Source: JAXDLH01 sp034666705
GTDB taxonomy: Bacteria; Chloroflexota; UBA6077; SHYK01
NCBI GenBank assembly: GCA_034666705.1
Contig: JAXDLH010000235.1
Coordinates: 1-17,591 of the forward strand
Direction: 5' to 3'
DNA: 17,591 nt
Part shown: positions 6,374 through 14,600 of the stretch, one piece after another
Layout of the letters: each line of letters starts with the position of its first letter
Position numbering within the stretch: position 1 is the first letter of the stretch
Notes under the pieces: generated by a model
Databases searched by the model: none
Told to the model about the DNA's origin: nothing
What the model saw: the letters and a program-made list of their open reading frames with translations, nothing else
Made by a program: the position numbers and the translations under genes

Positions 6374-7426
6374 GTGAGCGCGATGACAGAGCTGGCCGCG
6401 GCGGTGCGCCCGGCGAAGCGCACACCCTACGTGAGCTTGCGAGTCAAGCTGCTGGTGGGGTTTTCGCTGCTTTTCTCGGCGGTGTACGTTGGCGCCTTCT
6501 ACTGGTTCTATCAATTCAGCACCAACGCGGCGTTGGATTTCATCAAGTCCGAGCTCACCGATACCGCGAACGGCGCCGTCGAGGGACTCGATGCTGATGC
6601 CTTCGCGGGGCTCGTGCGAGATGCGCAGCCGAACGCCGCGGGCCGGACGGACGATCCTCGCTACCAGCAGATTCTGAGCTGGCTCAGCACGGCCCACAAC
6701 CTCGACCCGCGCGCCTACCCGTACACCTATGTGCCAGGGCCAGATCAGGGAGGCCAACGGACGAACTACTTCGTCGTCGATTACCTGCAAGTCGCCGACC
6801 CATCACGCGCCGCTGGATTCAAGGAGCAATATTTTCTGAATAGCGGCTTCTCACGCGACGGACTAACCGAGATGGCGTACCGGTTGGAGCCATACACGGA
6901 CCAGTGGGGACAGTGGGTATCTGCCTACGCGCCTATCAAAGACAGCAGTGGGCAGGTCGTCGGCGGGCTGGGCGTCGACTTCAAGGCCGACTACGTCTAC
7001 CGGATCCAGCGGGCCATTCTCGACAATGTAGGAATCGCCTTTGTCGCGACCTACTCGGTGCTGCTCGTTCTCATCTTCCTGGTATCGCGGGCGCTAACGC
7101 GCCCGATCGTCGCGCTTACTATAGCCGCGAAGCGCATCGGGGAAGGCGACTACGCTCAGGATCTCTCCCTGCTCCAGGGCAGATGGAGTCGCGACGAGAT
7201 CGTGGAGATGTCCGAAGTATTCGACATCATGGTGGCGAAGGTCTCCGCCAGGGAAGAGATGCTGGCTCGCAAGGTCGAGGCCTTGACGATCCAGATCGAC
7301 CAGGCGCAACGTCATCGCGAGGTCACCGAGATCGTGGAGACAGATTTCTTCAAGGAGCTTCAGAGCAAGGCGCGGCAGATGCGGGATCGGCATTCCGCTG
7401 CATACCGCTCCGAGATCAGCCCATGA
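6374..7426 (+). CDS. Cache-like/HAMP transmembrane receptor with no output domain
   Basis: This 350-residue protein has an N-terminal membrane helix (about 24-46), an extracytoplasmic domain (about 47-215), a second membrane helix (about 218-241), a HAMP domain (about 238-293) and a short C-terminal tail. The extracytoplasmic domain ends in a Cache-type signature (YAPIKDSSGQVVGGLGVDF), which usually binds a small ligand. HAMP normally passes the signal to a kinase, cyclase, diguanylate cyclase or methyl-accepting domain. Here there are only about 57 residues after HAMP: a coiled-coil-like stretch and a module at 304-340 containing ETDFF and MRDRH. That module is shared with the cyclic-nucleotide-binding protein at 9016-9609. 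The gene follows the KamA-family gene by 27 bases, and its stop overlaps the ATP-grasp start (ATGA). The ligand is unknown. Confidence 0.87.
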   Translation: MSAMTELAAAVRPAKRTPYVSLRVKLLVGFSLLFSAVYVGAFYWFYQFSTNAALDFIKSELTDTANGAVEGLDADAFAGLVRDAQPNAAGRTDDPRYQQILSWLSTAHNLDPRAYPYTYVPGPDQGGQRTNYFVVDYLQVADPSRAAGFKEQYFLNSGFSRDGLTEMAYRLEPYTDQWGQWVSAYAPIKDSSGQVVGGLGVDFKADYVYRIQRAILDNVGIAFVATYSVLLVLIFLVSRALTRPIVALTIAAKRIGEGDYAQDLSLLQGRWSRDEIVEMSEVFDIMVAKVSAREEMLARKVEALTIQIDQAQRHREVTEIVETDFFKELQSKARQMRDRHSAAYRSEISP

Positions 7427-8793
7427 GTCTGCCCGCCGCGCACGCCATGCCTACCGGCCCGCGACTCACGCCCCCATATCTCGACGCTCGCATCCCCGTC
7501 GCGGTGATCTTCAACAATACCGAGAGCTTCTATCCGTACCTCGCCCGGGCTAGTGATCCAGGGCTGTTCCCCACGATGTATGAGAAGGGGAACCGCGCCC
7601 TGCTGTGGGTTGGCGACCCGAAGCTGGTATTCATCAGCGCGCCAGCTCCGCACGCCGGCTATCTCCGGCAAACTGTCGGCTACCCGGGGACAGAATACAT
7701 CGTGCCTCACGTGCCAACGCCGAGGCTGTGCCAGGATATCCTGCGAGAGCCGCCTCTGTTCGAGCGGCTCGTCGACCACGCGGGTAAAGGGAAGCAGATC
7801 CAGCTCATCCCGTACGTCACCACTCCCGACTTTCTGAATCTCGCCGAGCGGCTGCGCGAGAGTCACGGCCTCGACGTATTGCTACCCGAGAGCCCTTCCC
7901 CCGAGAGCCTCTGGATTCGAGACCAACTGGATACGAAGCTTGGCTTCCGCGAGGCGGTCGGCGCGTGGCTCGGCGCGGACGTACTCGCCGAGGGGTTCAC
8001 GTGCAGCAGTCAGGCGCAGGCCGCTGAGGTTGTGCAATGGCTGCTCAGGAATGGCCGCGCAGCTATCGTGAAGGCAAGCCACAGCAACGGTGGTTTCGGC
8101 CACCTCACCTTCGAGTCGGCGAGCGGGGTGGGGCGAAAGGTTATAGATCGTCTGCACGACGACGCGTTCCTGGAGGGTGATGCCCTCATCGTGGAGGAAC
8201 GGATCGACTCACCAGGACAGCTCTTTCCTGCGATCGAGATCTACGTGCCAGATCAGAATAAGGGCGCTCCGCAGGTGACGCATGTCTGCACCGAGTTGTT
8301 CCTCGATGGGAAAGTAACCGGCCAGTACGTGGGTCCCGAGCTCCGAGAGGCAGGCTGGTACGCGCCGCTGTGCAGGTTCGGGCTGGATATTGCGGCGCAC
8401 CTCCAGGCATATGGCTACCGCGGTATTTTCGACGTCGACGCGGTGGTGGACCAAGGTGGAGGCGTCCCCCTGCTGGAGGTCAATACGAGGCGCACAGCGG
8501 GCACGCACGCGCACGAGTTCGCCTGCTTCGCCTTCGGCGCGAATTACGCTGAGCACCTCGCCGTCGTCTGTCATAACACCATCCCCGCGGGCTCGGTGTC
8601 GTCGGCCGACCAGCTTATCGCGCTGCTCAGCGACCTGCTGTACTGCGCGAACAGCTCAGCGCAGGGAATCGTAATCACGCACACAGCATGCTTGCGAGAG
8701 GCCGAATTCGGTTGCATCGTCGCCGCTCCCTCGCGCGCCGAGGCTATACGACTCGAGGCCGAGATGCTGAGACGCATCAGGATGGCGGAATGA
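7423..8793 (+). CDS. ATP-grasp fold ligase-like protein
   Basis: This 456-residue protein has an N-terminal pre-ATP-grasp region (about 1-170) and an ATP-grasp catalytic region (about 175-385). Visible elements are the ATP-binding lysine in AAIVKAS (K217), the flexible glycine loop SNGGFG (221-226), the hinge acidic pair in LIVEER (258-259), and metal and catalytic residues in FDVDAV (337-341) and LEVNTRRT (351-358). ATP-grasp enzymes activate a carboxylate as an acyl phosphate and join it to an amine or thiol; the E-x-N-x-R pattern fits carboxylate-amine ligases. The exact subfamily is not recognised. The start ATG 7423 overlaps the receptor stop. A longer ORF opening at 6904 is rejected because its first 173 codons are the receptor gene in another frame. 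Next to a KamA homologue, a natural role would be conjugating that enzyme's product. Confidence 0.86.
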   Translation: MSLPAAHAMPTGPRLTPPYLDARIPVAVIFNNTESFYPYLARASDPGLFPTMYEKGNRALLWVGDPKLVFISAPAPHAGYLRQTVGYPGTEYIVPHVPTPRLCQDILREPPLFERLVDHAGKGKQIQLIPYVTTPDFLNLAERLRESHGLDVLLPESPSPESLWIRDQLDTKLGFREAVGAWLGADVLAEGFTCSSQAQAAEVVQWLLRNGRAAIVKASHSNGGFGHLTFESASGVGRKVIDRLHDDAFLEGDALIVEERIDSPGQLFPAIEIYVPDQNKGAPQVTHVCTELFLDGKVTGQYVGPELREAGWYAPLCRFGLDIAAHLQAYGYRGIFDVDAVVDQGGGVPLLEVNTRRTAGTHAHEFACFAFGANYAEHLAVVCHNTIPAGSVSSADQLIALLSDLLYCANSSAQGIVITHTACLREAEFGCIVAAPSRAEAIRLEAEMLRRIRMAE

Positions 8794-8899
8794 TTCGGAT
8801 CTCTTTGGCTATCTGACCGGCAATCCCGCCGCGTTGAGGGCACGACTCATGATCGTATTCGTGGATCCCTTAAAGCGGGCGAGACGAAGAGAACCCGAA

Positions 8900-8923
8900 G
8901 GCGTACGCCATGTAGCGTATGCC
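8900..8923. promoter_or_regulatory. Inverted repeat with an alternative pairing partner
   Basis: GGCGTACGC (8900-8908) and GCGTATGCC (8915-8923) pair over nine positions with one G-T wobble around a six-base loop. AGCGTA at 8914-8919 can instead pair with TACGCT at 8936-8941, so two mutually exclusive hairpins are possible in RNA. It lies about 95 bases before the GTG start. It could be an operator or a leader-RNA element; no U-tract follows. Confidence 0.28.
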
Positions 8924-9004
8924 TCTGTTCTATGCTACGCTTGTGCAACCAGCCTGCGGGCCTGGCCTGAACTCGACATAAGCTCGGCGCCCTGCGCTGC
9001 AAAT

Positions 9005-9008
9005 GGAG
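9005..9008 (+). promoter_or_regulatory. Ribosome-binding site for GTG 9016
   Basis: GGAG is seven bases before GTG 9016. No in-frame ATG lies close enough to compete, so GTG is taken as the start. Confidence 0.55.
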
Positions 9009-9015
9009 ACCCGGC

Positions 9016-9609
9016 GTGGCATCAAGGTACACCTTATTTCTCAAGCGGATCGAGATCTTCGCCGGCTTGAGCGAAGCAGACTGCGAGGAGATCTGTCGCT
9101 TGGTGCAGGCGCACCACTATTGCCAGGGGCAGGTACTCTTCCGGCAGGGTGATGCAAGTCACGATCTCTACCTCGTGGTCGACGGGCGGATCAAGGTTTA
9201 TATCGAGCATCCCGAAGGCGACGAGCTCGTCGCCCATTTTGAGGGTGGGGAGATCCTGGGCGAGATGGCGCTTCTGACCGGTCACCCGCGGTCGGCCAGC
9301 GCGGTAGCGGTAGCCGATAGCCGCCTGCTCGTCATTCCGAAGGAGGACTTCGATGCCTACCTGGCGGACAACGTGCATGTGCTGCGTGAGATAGCCAAAA
9401 TGCTCGCCGATCGCCAGGCGCGCACGAACGCGCGGCTCAGTGCGGTGGGTGAAAGCGGACGCCAGGGTCCAGCTCAACGGGAGCAGGTGCTGACCATCGA
9501 GATCGATGAGCTGGCTCGGCAGGAGGAGGTCGAGGAGATCATCGCCTCGGACTTCTTCGAGGAGATCGAGCGCAAGGCGAAGGAGATGCGCGCGCGACAT
9601 CTTCGTTAA
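9016..9609 (+). CDS. Cyclic-nucleotide-binding domain protein without a DNA-binding domain
   Basis: This 197-residue protein has a complete cyclic-nucleotide-binding (CRP-type) beta-barrel at about 7-125. The phosphate-binding cassette reads GEMALLTGHPRSAS (82-95): E83, R92 and S93 sit where CRP residues contact the ribose and cyclic phosphate, so cAMP or cGMP binding is likely. After the C-helix (about 119-145) there is no helix-turn-helix, so it is not a CRP/FNR-type transcription factor. Instead it ends in a module at 159-195 with LTIEID, ASDFF and MRARH. This module aligns without gaps to the C-terminus of the Cache-HAMP receptor (20 of 37 identical). It is on the same strand as the six-gene operon, 222 bases downstream. 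It probably reports cyclic-nucleotide level to the same partner as the receptor. Confidence 0.92.
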   Translation: MASRYTLFLKRIEIFAGLSEADCEEICRLVQAHHYCQGQVLFRQGDASHDLYLVVDGRIKVYIEHPEGDELVAHFEGGEILGEMALLTGHPRSASAVAVADSRLLVIPKEDFDAYLADNVHVLREIAKMLADRQARTNARLSAVGESGRQGPAQREQVLTIEIDELARQEEVEEIIASDFFEEIERKAKEMRARHLR

Positions 9610-9613
9610 CGAA
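9602..9613. repeat. 12-base perfect palindrome at the end of the cyclic-nucleotide-binding gene
   Basis: TTCGTTAACGAA includes the gene's TAA stop codon. It lies in the 191-base convergent gap before the glycosyltransferase stop at 9801. As an RNA hairpin it is short and has no U-tract, so a terminator role is doubtful. I see nothing else in this gap. Confidence 0.25.
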
Positions 9614-9800
9614 TCGGACCTGCTGATTTAGATGGCAGCATCGCTCACCGTCATACGCCACGACCGCGCAATCTCCGGCGATGCGAAGTAAAAGCGACTC
9701 CTCGCCGCGAGTGGCTTGCCCCTATGGAAGCCCGCGGGGATTCTCACCTTTGGACCCCGAATTCCGAACCGTAGCTGGTCCTAACCCGGATGTCTCCGCG

Positions 9801-11177
9801 CTATGCGGCGTGGGGATTTGGCCCGATGTCGAGCAGCAGGTCAATCGGGAGCTCCGGGCCATCCTCCGCGCCCGGCTCCTCCCACTCGAGGGGTGGCGCG
9901 CTGGAGGCCGGCCCTTCGCTCTGGTGGGGAGCGAGGTAGGCCACCTTGGCAAGAAGGTTCTCTACCACCCGATCCCATATGTAATGCTCTGCAGTCTCAC
10001 GGGCGGCCTCGCGCATGCGATCCCGGTCGTCCGGATGCTGCTCGAGGTAATCCACGTACCAGGCCGCTTCACCCGGGTCATCCGTCTCGAGCACAATGGC
10101 ATTCCGCAGGTGGCTCACGTACTCCTCGCCAGTGTTGCCGGTAAAAGCCGTGCCGCCGGCTGCCATGGCCTCTAAGCCCACGAGTCCAAAGGGCTCGCGG
10201 CCCGAGTTCGCGAGGACCGCGTCGCAGCCATAGTAGAGGAGGCGCAACATGTCCTGCGAAATGGGCGAGGTGATGTTGAGCACGTCCGCGGCGCCGGCCT
10301 GGGCGAATGCCCGGGCGTAGGCATCTGGAGTTTGGGCGGGTACGTGTACGTCGCGCACTTCGAGATCCAACGCCCGGGCATGGGCAAGCACCTCGTAGCC
10401 ATGTGCCTCCATACCCCCGCGGGCCAGCAGCACCGGCTCCGATCCTGACTCCTTGAGCCGGGCCGTCGTATCGACCGCCATCCGCCACCGTTTGTCGGGG
10501 TCCCAGCGTGCAACCTTAAGGAGCACTGGTCGACCAAGCATGCTGCTCCGGAGCTCGCGCCCGCCCTCGACGTCGAGGGGGCCAAGCAGGCGCCGCGGGA
10601 TCCCGTTGGGGATCACGAGCGGATTCACCCCGAGCGGCCACATGATGTGCTTCATGTACCGGCTCACTGTGGTAATCGTGGTCGTATAGCTGAGCCGCCC
10701 CCAATTGATGCGCTCGAACCCCATGGTGTTGTTCGCATTCCACAGGAGGACCGAGCGATCGCGGAGGCCTGCCCGCCACAACAGATCGCTCGTCTCGCAC
10801 ATCGCCTGGGCCGTGTGCCACTCTTCGCCCAGAACGACGAGGGTCCGACCCTCCGCGATTGCGGCTCGAGCGATGCGCTCGACGACGAACTCGGGTGCAG
10901 AAGCCGTAAAGTCGCGCAGTTTCTCCTCTTCACCCTGGTATACCCCACCCGGATAGTATTCGCTGATCCACTGGCACCAGCGGTGCAGGGTGAGGCTGCC
11001 GCAGAGCCGAGTCTCCTCACCGGGGCGATGAGGATCACCAATAAAGACGACGTGGACCGGATACCCGTGCTCAGCAATCGCAGTTGATAGCTCGGTGACC
11101 CGGGTGCCGAGGCCTCCGGCCTGGGCGTATGGATCTGGACCCTCGAAAGAGAGGATGACGAAGGTGGGTTGGACCAT
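9801..11177 (-). CDS. GT4-type (GT-B fold) glycosyltransferase
   Basis: This 458-residue protein has two Rossmann-like halves of the GT-B fold. The N-terminal half carries a GGLG loop (21-24), as in glucan synthases. The C-terminal half carries KVARWDPDKR (221-230) with donor phosphate-binding R224 and K229, and the E-x7-E motif E328/E336 in EPFGLVGLEAM. Such enzymes are retaining transferases using a nucleotide sugar. The C-terminal 40 residues are acidic and proline-rich and probably disordered. ATG 11177 is the only available start: an in-frame stop lies just upstream, and GGGGAG abuts the ATG unusually closely. It lies downstream of the trehalose genes on the same strand, suggesting synthesis of the alpha-glucan used by TreY, or of a trehalose-related glycoside. 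Donor and acceptor are unknown. Confidence 0.88.
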   Translation of the reverse strand: MVQPTFVILSFEGPDPYAQAGGLGTRVTELSTAIAEHGYPVHVVFIGDPHRPGEETRLCGSLTLHRWCQWISEYYPGGVYQGEEEKLRDFTASAPEFVVERIARAAIAEGRTLVVLGEEWHTAQAMCETSDLLWRAGLRDRSVLLWNANNTMGFERINWGRLSYTTTITTVSRYMKHIMWPLGVNPLVIPNGIPRRLLGPLDVEGGRELRSSMLGRPVLLKVARWDPDKRWRMAVDTTARLKESGSEPVLLARGGMEAHGYEVLAHARALDLEVRDVHVPAQTPDAYARAFAQAGAADVLNITSPISQDMLRLLYYGCDAVLANSGREPFGLVGLEAMAAGGTAFTGNTGEEYVSHLRNAIVLETDDPGEAAWYVDYLEQHPDDRDRMREAARETAEHYIWDRVVENLLAKVAYLAPHQSEGPASSAPPLEWEEPGAEDGPELPIDLLLDIGPNPHAA

Positions 11178-11189
11178 CTCCCCGCCCGC

Positions 11190-11411
11190 TCAGGCAGCTA
11201 CGTTGATGATAGCGGCGAGTCGGGCGGACTGGAGGTTGCACGTGCTGAAGGATGCGAATTCTGCGATGAGATCGACGGGTACGCTGCCGCACTCACAAAG
11301 GATGGGGGTAGCAAGAATTGCTCGATCGAGCGCGCGCTGCTCTTCCGTAACCCAAACGACGTCGACTCCAGCGAAGAACGGTTCTGCGTCACCGCGGGTT
11401 TTCGTACGCAT
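11190..11411 (-). CDS. Small hypothetical protein, 73 residues
   Basis: This ORF starts at ATG 11411 with GGGGAG six bases upstream, which is a good ribosome-binding site, and ends 12 bases before the glycosyltransferase start. It has a plausible soluble composition, ending in a hydrophobic stretch (LAAIINVAA), and contains C39-x-C41 and C58. I do not recognise a family. The overlapping 85-codon ORF at 11198-11455 is very rich in Ser and Pro and looks like a shadow. Between this gene and the treY stop (11412-11600) I see no other gene. It may be a real co-transcribed small gene or a leader ORF. Confidence 0.45.
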   Translation of the reverse strand: MRTKTRGDAEPFFAGVDVVWVTEEQRALDRAILATPILCECGSVPVDLIAEFASFSTCNLQSARLAAIINVAA

Positions 11412-11588
11412 GGGCTCTCCCCTGCACCGACGTAATGTTGAGCAAGCCAGAACATTTCAGGCCGATTGAGGGACCCAATAGAAGCGGTTGACGGACGGTT
11501 TGCGGGAGCCTCCTGACCTGCTCAAGTTTACGTCCCGGTTGGGCCATAATTGGTGAACGTGAGGTAAATGGCTTGTTACGGTACGTAA

Positions 11589-11604
11589 ATGAGCTGCGGC
11601 TCAT
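11589..11604 (-). terminator. Small hairpin across the treY stop codon
   Basis: ATGAGC and GCTCAT form a perfect six-pair stem with a four-base loop spanning the treY stop at 11601-11603. No U-tract follows in the minus-strand transcript, so intrinsic termination is unlikely. The 189-base gap downstream suggests at least partial separation of the small ORF and glycosyltransferase from treY. Confidence 0.18.
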
Positions 11605-14600
11605 ACCGTTACGGGTTCCAGTAGAGCCACCGGAAATTGTTTCAAAATCTCACTCATGGCAAGCTCCCGGGTTCGGCCCCGCGGCTTCACGTCGAGCACT
11701 TCGCCGGTCAACCAGTTACGGTAGCGATCCGCCGAACGAGTCGGGACCTCGACTGCCGTTTCTTTCCAGACCGTCTCGCCGAGCGGCAACCGGCCTATGT
11801 CTGACACAAGGCCGACGGTGAGTCGAGGGGCGATGACGATGACGTGCTCGCCCACCCACTCGCGCATGAACGCGACGACATGCCGTCCCGCTGGCCCGCG
11901 GCCATCGCACGGCGTGTAGCCTCCGCGGGTGAAGAGGTCTGGGTGCCTGCGCCGATAGTTCAGCACCCGCGCGATCAAAAAGAGCTTGGCGCCTGGCCGC
12001 GCAAGGTCACTCGTGAGGGAGGCCAGCAACTCCGCGAGCGTCTCCGCATCTCCCTCGAACGCAGGTTCGAGCGACGCGAGTTCAGCTCGCCGGGCAGCGT
12101 AGTCGACGGGCCGCCGATTGTCCGGGTCGACGAGGCTCAGGTCCCACAGCTCCGTGCCCTGATAGATATCGGGCACACCAGGTGACGTGAGTTTCAATAA
12201 CGTCTGACTCAGCGCGTTGAGCCGGCCGTGGTGGGCGATCCGTCGCTGCAGGCTGCAGAAGTCCGCGAGAAAGGCGTTATGCTCCGGGTCGGCGAGAACC
12301 CGTCCCACAAACTCCTGGATGGCCTCGTCGTACGCCTCGTTGGGATTGATCCAGCTCGTGTGAGTTTTCGCCTCTTTGGTTGCTTTCAACATATAGCCCC
12401 CGATCCGCTCGCGAAGCACTGCGAGCTCTTCGGGAGTCGGATCCGTGTCCGGCCAGGCGCCGACGAGCGTCTGATAGAGCAGATATTCGTCATTGTGATC
12501 CGGAGCAGGCGTGCCGCCCGCATTGGTCCGATGTGCGGCGTTCATCTTGCCCCAGCGGCCGACGGCCGCTCGCCATTCACGAGGGATCTCTGAGATCACG
12601 TTGATCCTGGCGCGCACGTCTTCGCTGCGCTTGGTATCGTGCGTCGATGTCGCGAGCAGTGAGTGCGGCCACTGGCAGAGGCGAGCCTCGTTGCGTGCAT
12701 GAAACTCGCGGAGCTGCACACCGACCCGAGAAGGGTCGCCGCCGACGTCGTTGAGCGATACCAGTCGGTTGTAGACGTAGAAAGCTGTATCCTCGATTCC
12801 CTTAGCCATGACCGGGCCCGTCACCTGCTGTAGCTTCATGGCGAATTCCACCACGGATGGACGGTCCTCGGTGCTGAAGCTTTCAATATTGCGCAGCAGT
12901 ACGGTGTCGCCAATGAAATCGAAGATGGAAGCGGCGGTTCGAGGATTACGACGCTTGGCCTCCGCCACCGCGGCCTGCACGTAGCTCTCGTCACGCTCGT
13001 CGGCCGGTACCTCGGCGGTTACGTAGGTTCGGTATACGGGCAACGCAGCGATCACCTCGCGCACGGCGAATGTCAGGCTATTCAGCGTGAAGTCGCGGTA
13101 GCGACGGTTCCGCTCGGCCAGGCGTTCGAGCTGGTGACTGAGCGTGTTGATCTCGCTGGCCAGCGACACGAGCATGATCATTTTCCGGGTCGTATTCGTC
13201 AGGTTGCGAAAGCTCGTCTGCGGGCCGGCGAAGGCGCGGTAGGTCTGGTCAAGCTCACGAGCGTTGCGGCTGTCGACGAAAACACTGCTCACGAGGTTGA
13301 GAAACTCGTAACCGGTCGTCCCGTTGACTGCCCAATCCGCCGGCAACGGCTCGTTTTCGGCCAGGATCTTCTCTGCGACGACGAAGAGCGGCCATTGGTG
13401 GGGGCCGGTGTTCGGATGGGCCTCGCGCTGTTCCAGGAAACGACCCACGGCTGCCGCAATCGCACCGCGGTCGACATTGGCGCCGAGCTCTCCTTGAAGT
13501 CGATCCTCGAGATACCGAGCTTGCAGTTGGCCAAAGTAGCTGCGCGGATCCCAGAGGCCGTCAGGGTGGTCGATGCGCAACCCGTCCACCGCACCCTGGC
13601 GCAATAGGTCGAACACGACCGCGTGCGTTGCCTCGAAGACCGGATGCGACTCGACACGGATTGCCGCCAGATCGTTTACGTCGAAGAAGCGTCGGTAGTT
13701 GATCTCCTCGCTGGAGACGCGCCAGAATGCGAGCCGATATGCCTGCTGGCCCACCAGCCGATCCATCAGGTCGAAGCTTGCCGGGTCATGGACGTCGCCG
13801 TTGAACTCCCCGATCGTCCGGTCGATCGTCGCACGCACCTCGAAGCTCTGCTGGTGCAGTGCGGCGATGCGCCGCTTGATCACCTCCTTCTCCCGATTGC
13901 GCTCGGCGCGCTTCTCCGGTGCCGTCTCGGACGGGGAGGGCAGATATTTGATGGCGGTAAGAATGCTCTCGAGCTCCTGGACGTGGGCATCCTCCTCGCC
14001 GAGCGTCGTTATCAGCTCCGGCAAGTGGCACCCGAGGATGTCGCTGTACGTTTGAGGACCGACTGGCAGTTTCGTTTCGTAGTAGGTAATCCAGAAGGCG
14101 CCCTCCGCGAACCTTAACTGCAGCTTTCCCGACTCCAGGACCTTCCCAAACTGGTCCTCCAGGATCGGCAGCAGCACCTTGTTGCGCAGCTCGGGTTTTA
14201 CCGGCGACCAATCGACGTCAAAGTAGGGGGCGTGGGCCGCCGCAGGGCCATTTTCCAACACGTCCAGCCACCAGACGTTTGTCGCCTCGCCAATGCTCAT
14301 GTGGTTCGGGACCACGTCCAGCAGCATGCCCATACTGTGCGCGTGGAGCGCCTCGACGAGGGCCGCGAAGTCGGCTGGCGTACCGAGCTCTGGATTCAGC
14401 CGACTGTGATCCGTAATGTCGTAACCGTGCGAGCTGCCGGCGCGAGCCTGGAGAATCGGCGAGGTGTATACGTCGGTGATGCCAAGCGCGTGCAGGTATG
14501 GGACGATCGCCGCGGCATCGCGGAACGTGAAGCCCGCGTTGAGCTGCAGGCGGTAAGTAGCGCCCGGGATATGGACGCCGGCAGCGATCCGTTGCAGCTT

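Larger units (their letters stand above)
8794..9015 (+). other. Intergenic region before the cyclic-nucleotide-binding gene
   Basis: This 222-base gap breaks the otherwise continuous plus-strand operon, so the downstream gene may have its own promoter. I see no coding sequence or strong terminator after the ATP-grasp gene. It contains a nine-pair inverted repeat (8900-8923), described separately, and a GGAG (9005-9008) seven bases before GTG 9016. Confidence 0.5.

Noticed and set aside
6059..6790. 243-codon minus-strand ORF across the KamA/receptor junction
   Set aside because: It is antisense to conserved KamA sequence including the PLP lysine region, and no family is recognisable.
6904..7422. 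N-terminal extension of the ATP-grasp ORF to 6904
   Set aside because: It reads the receptor gene in another frame and is Arg/Gly-rich without domain character. The real start is ATG 7423 at the ATGA overlap.
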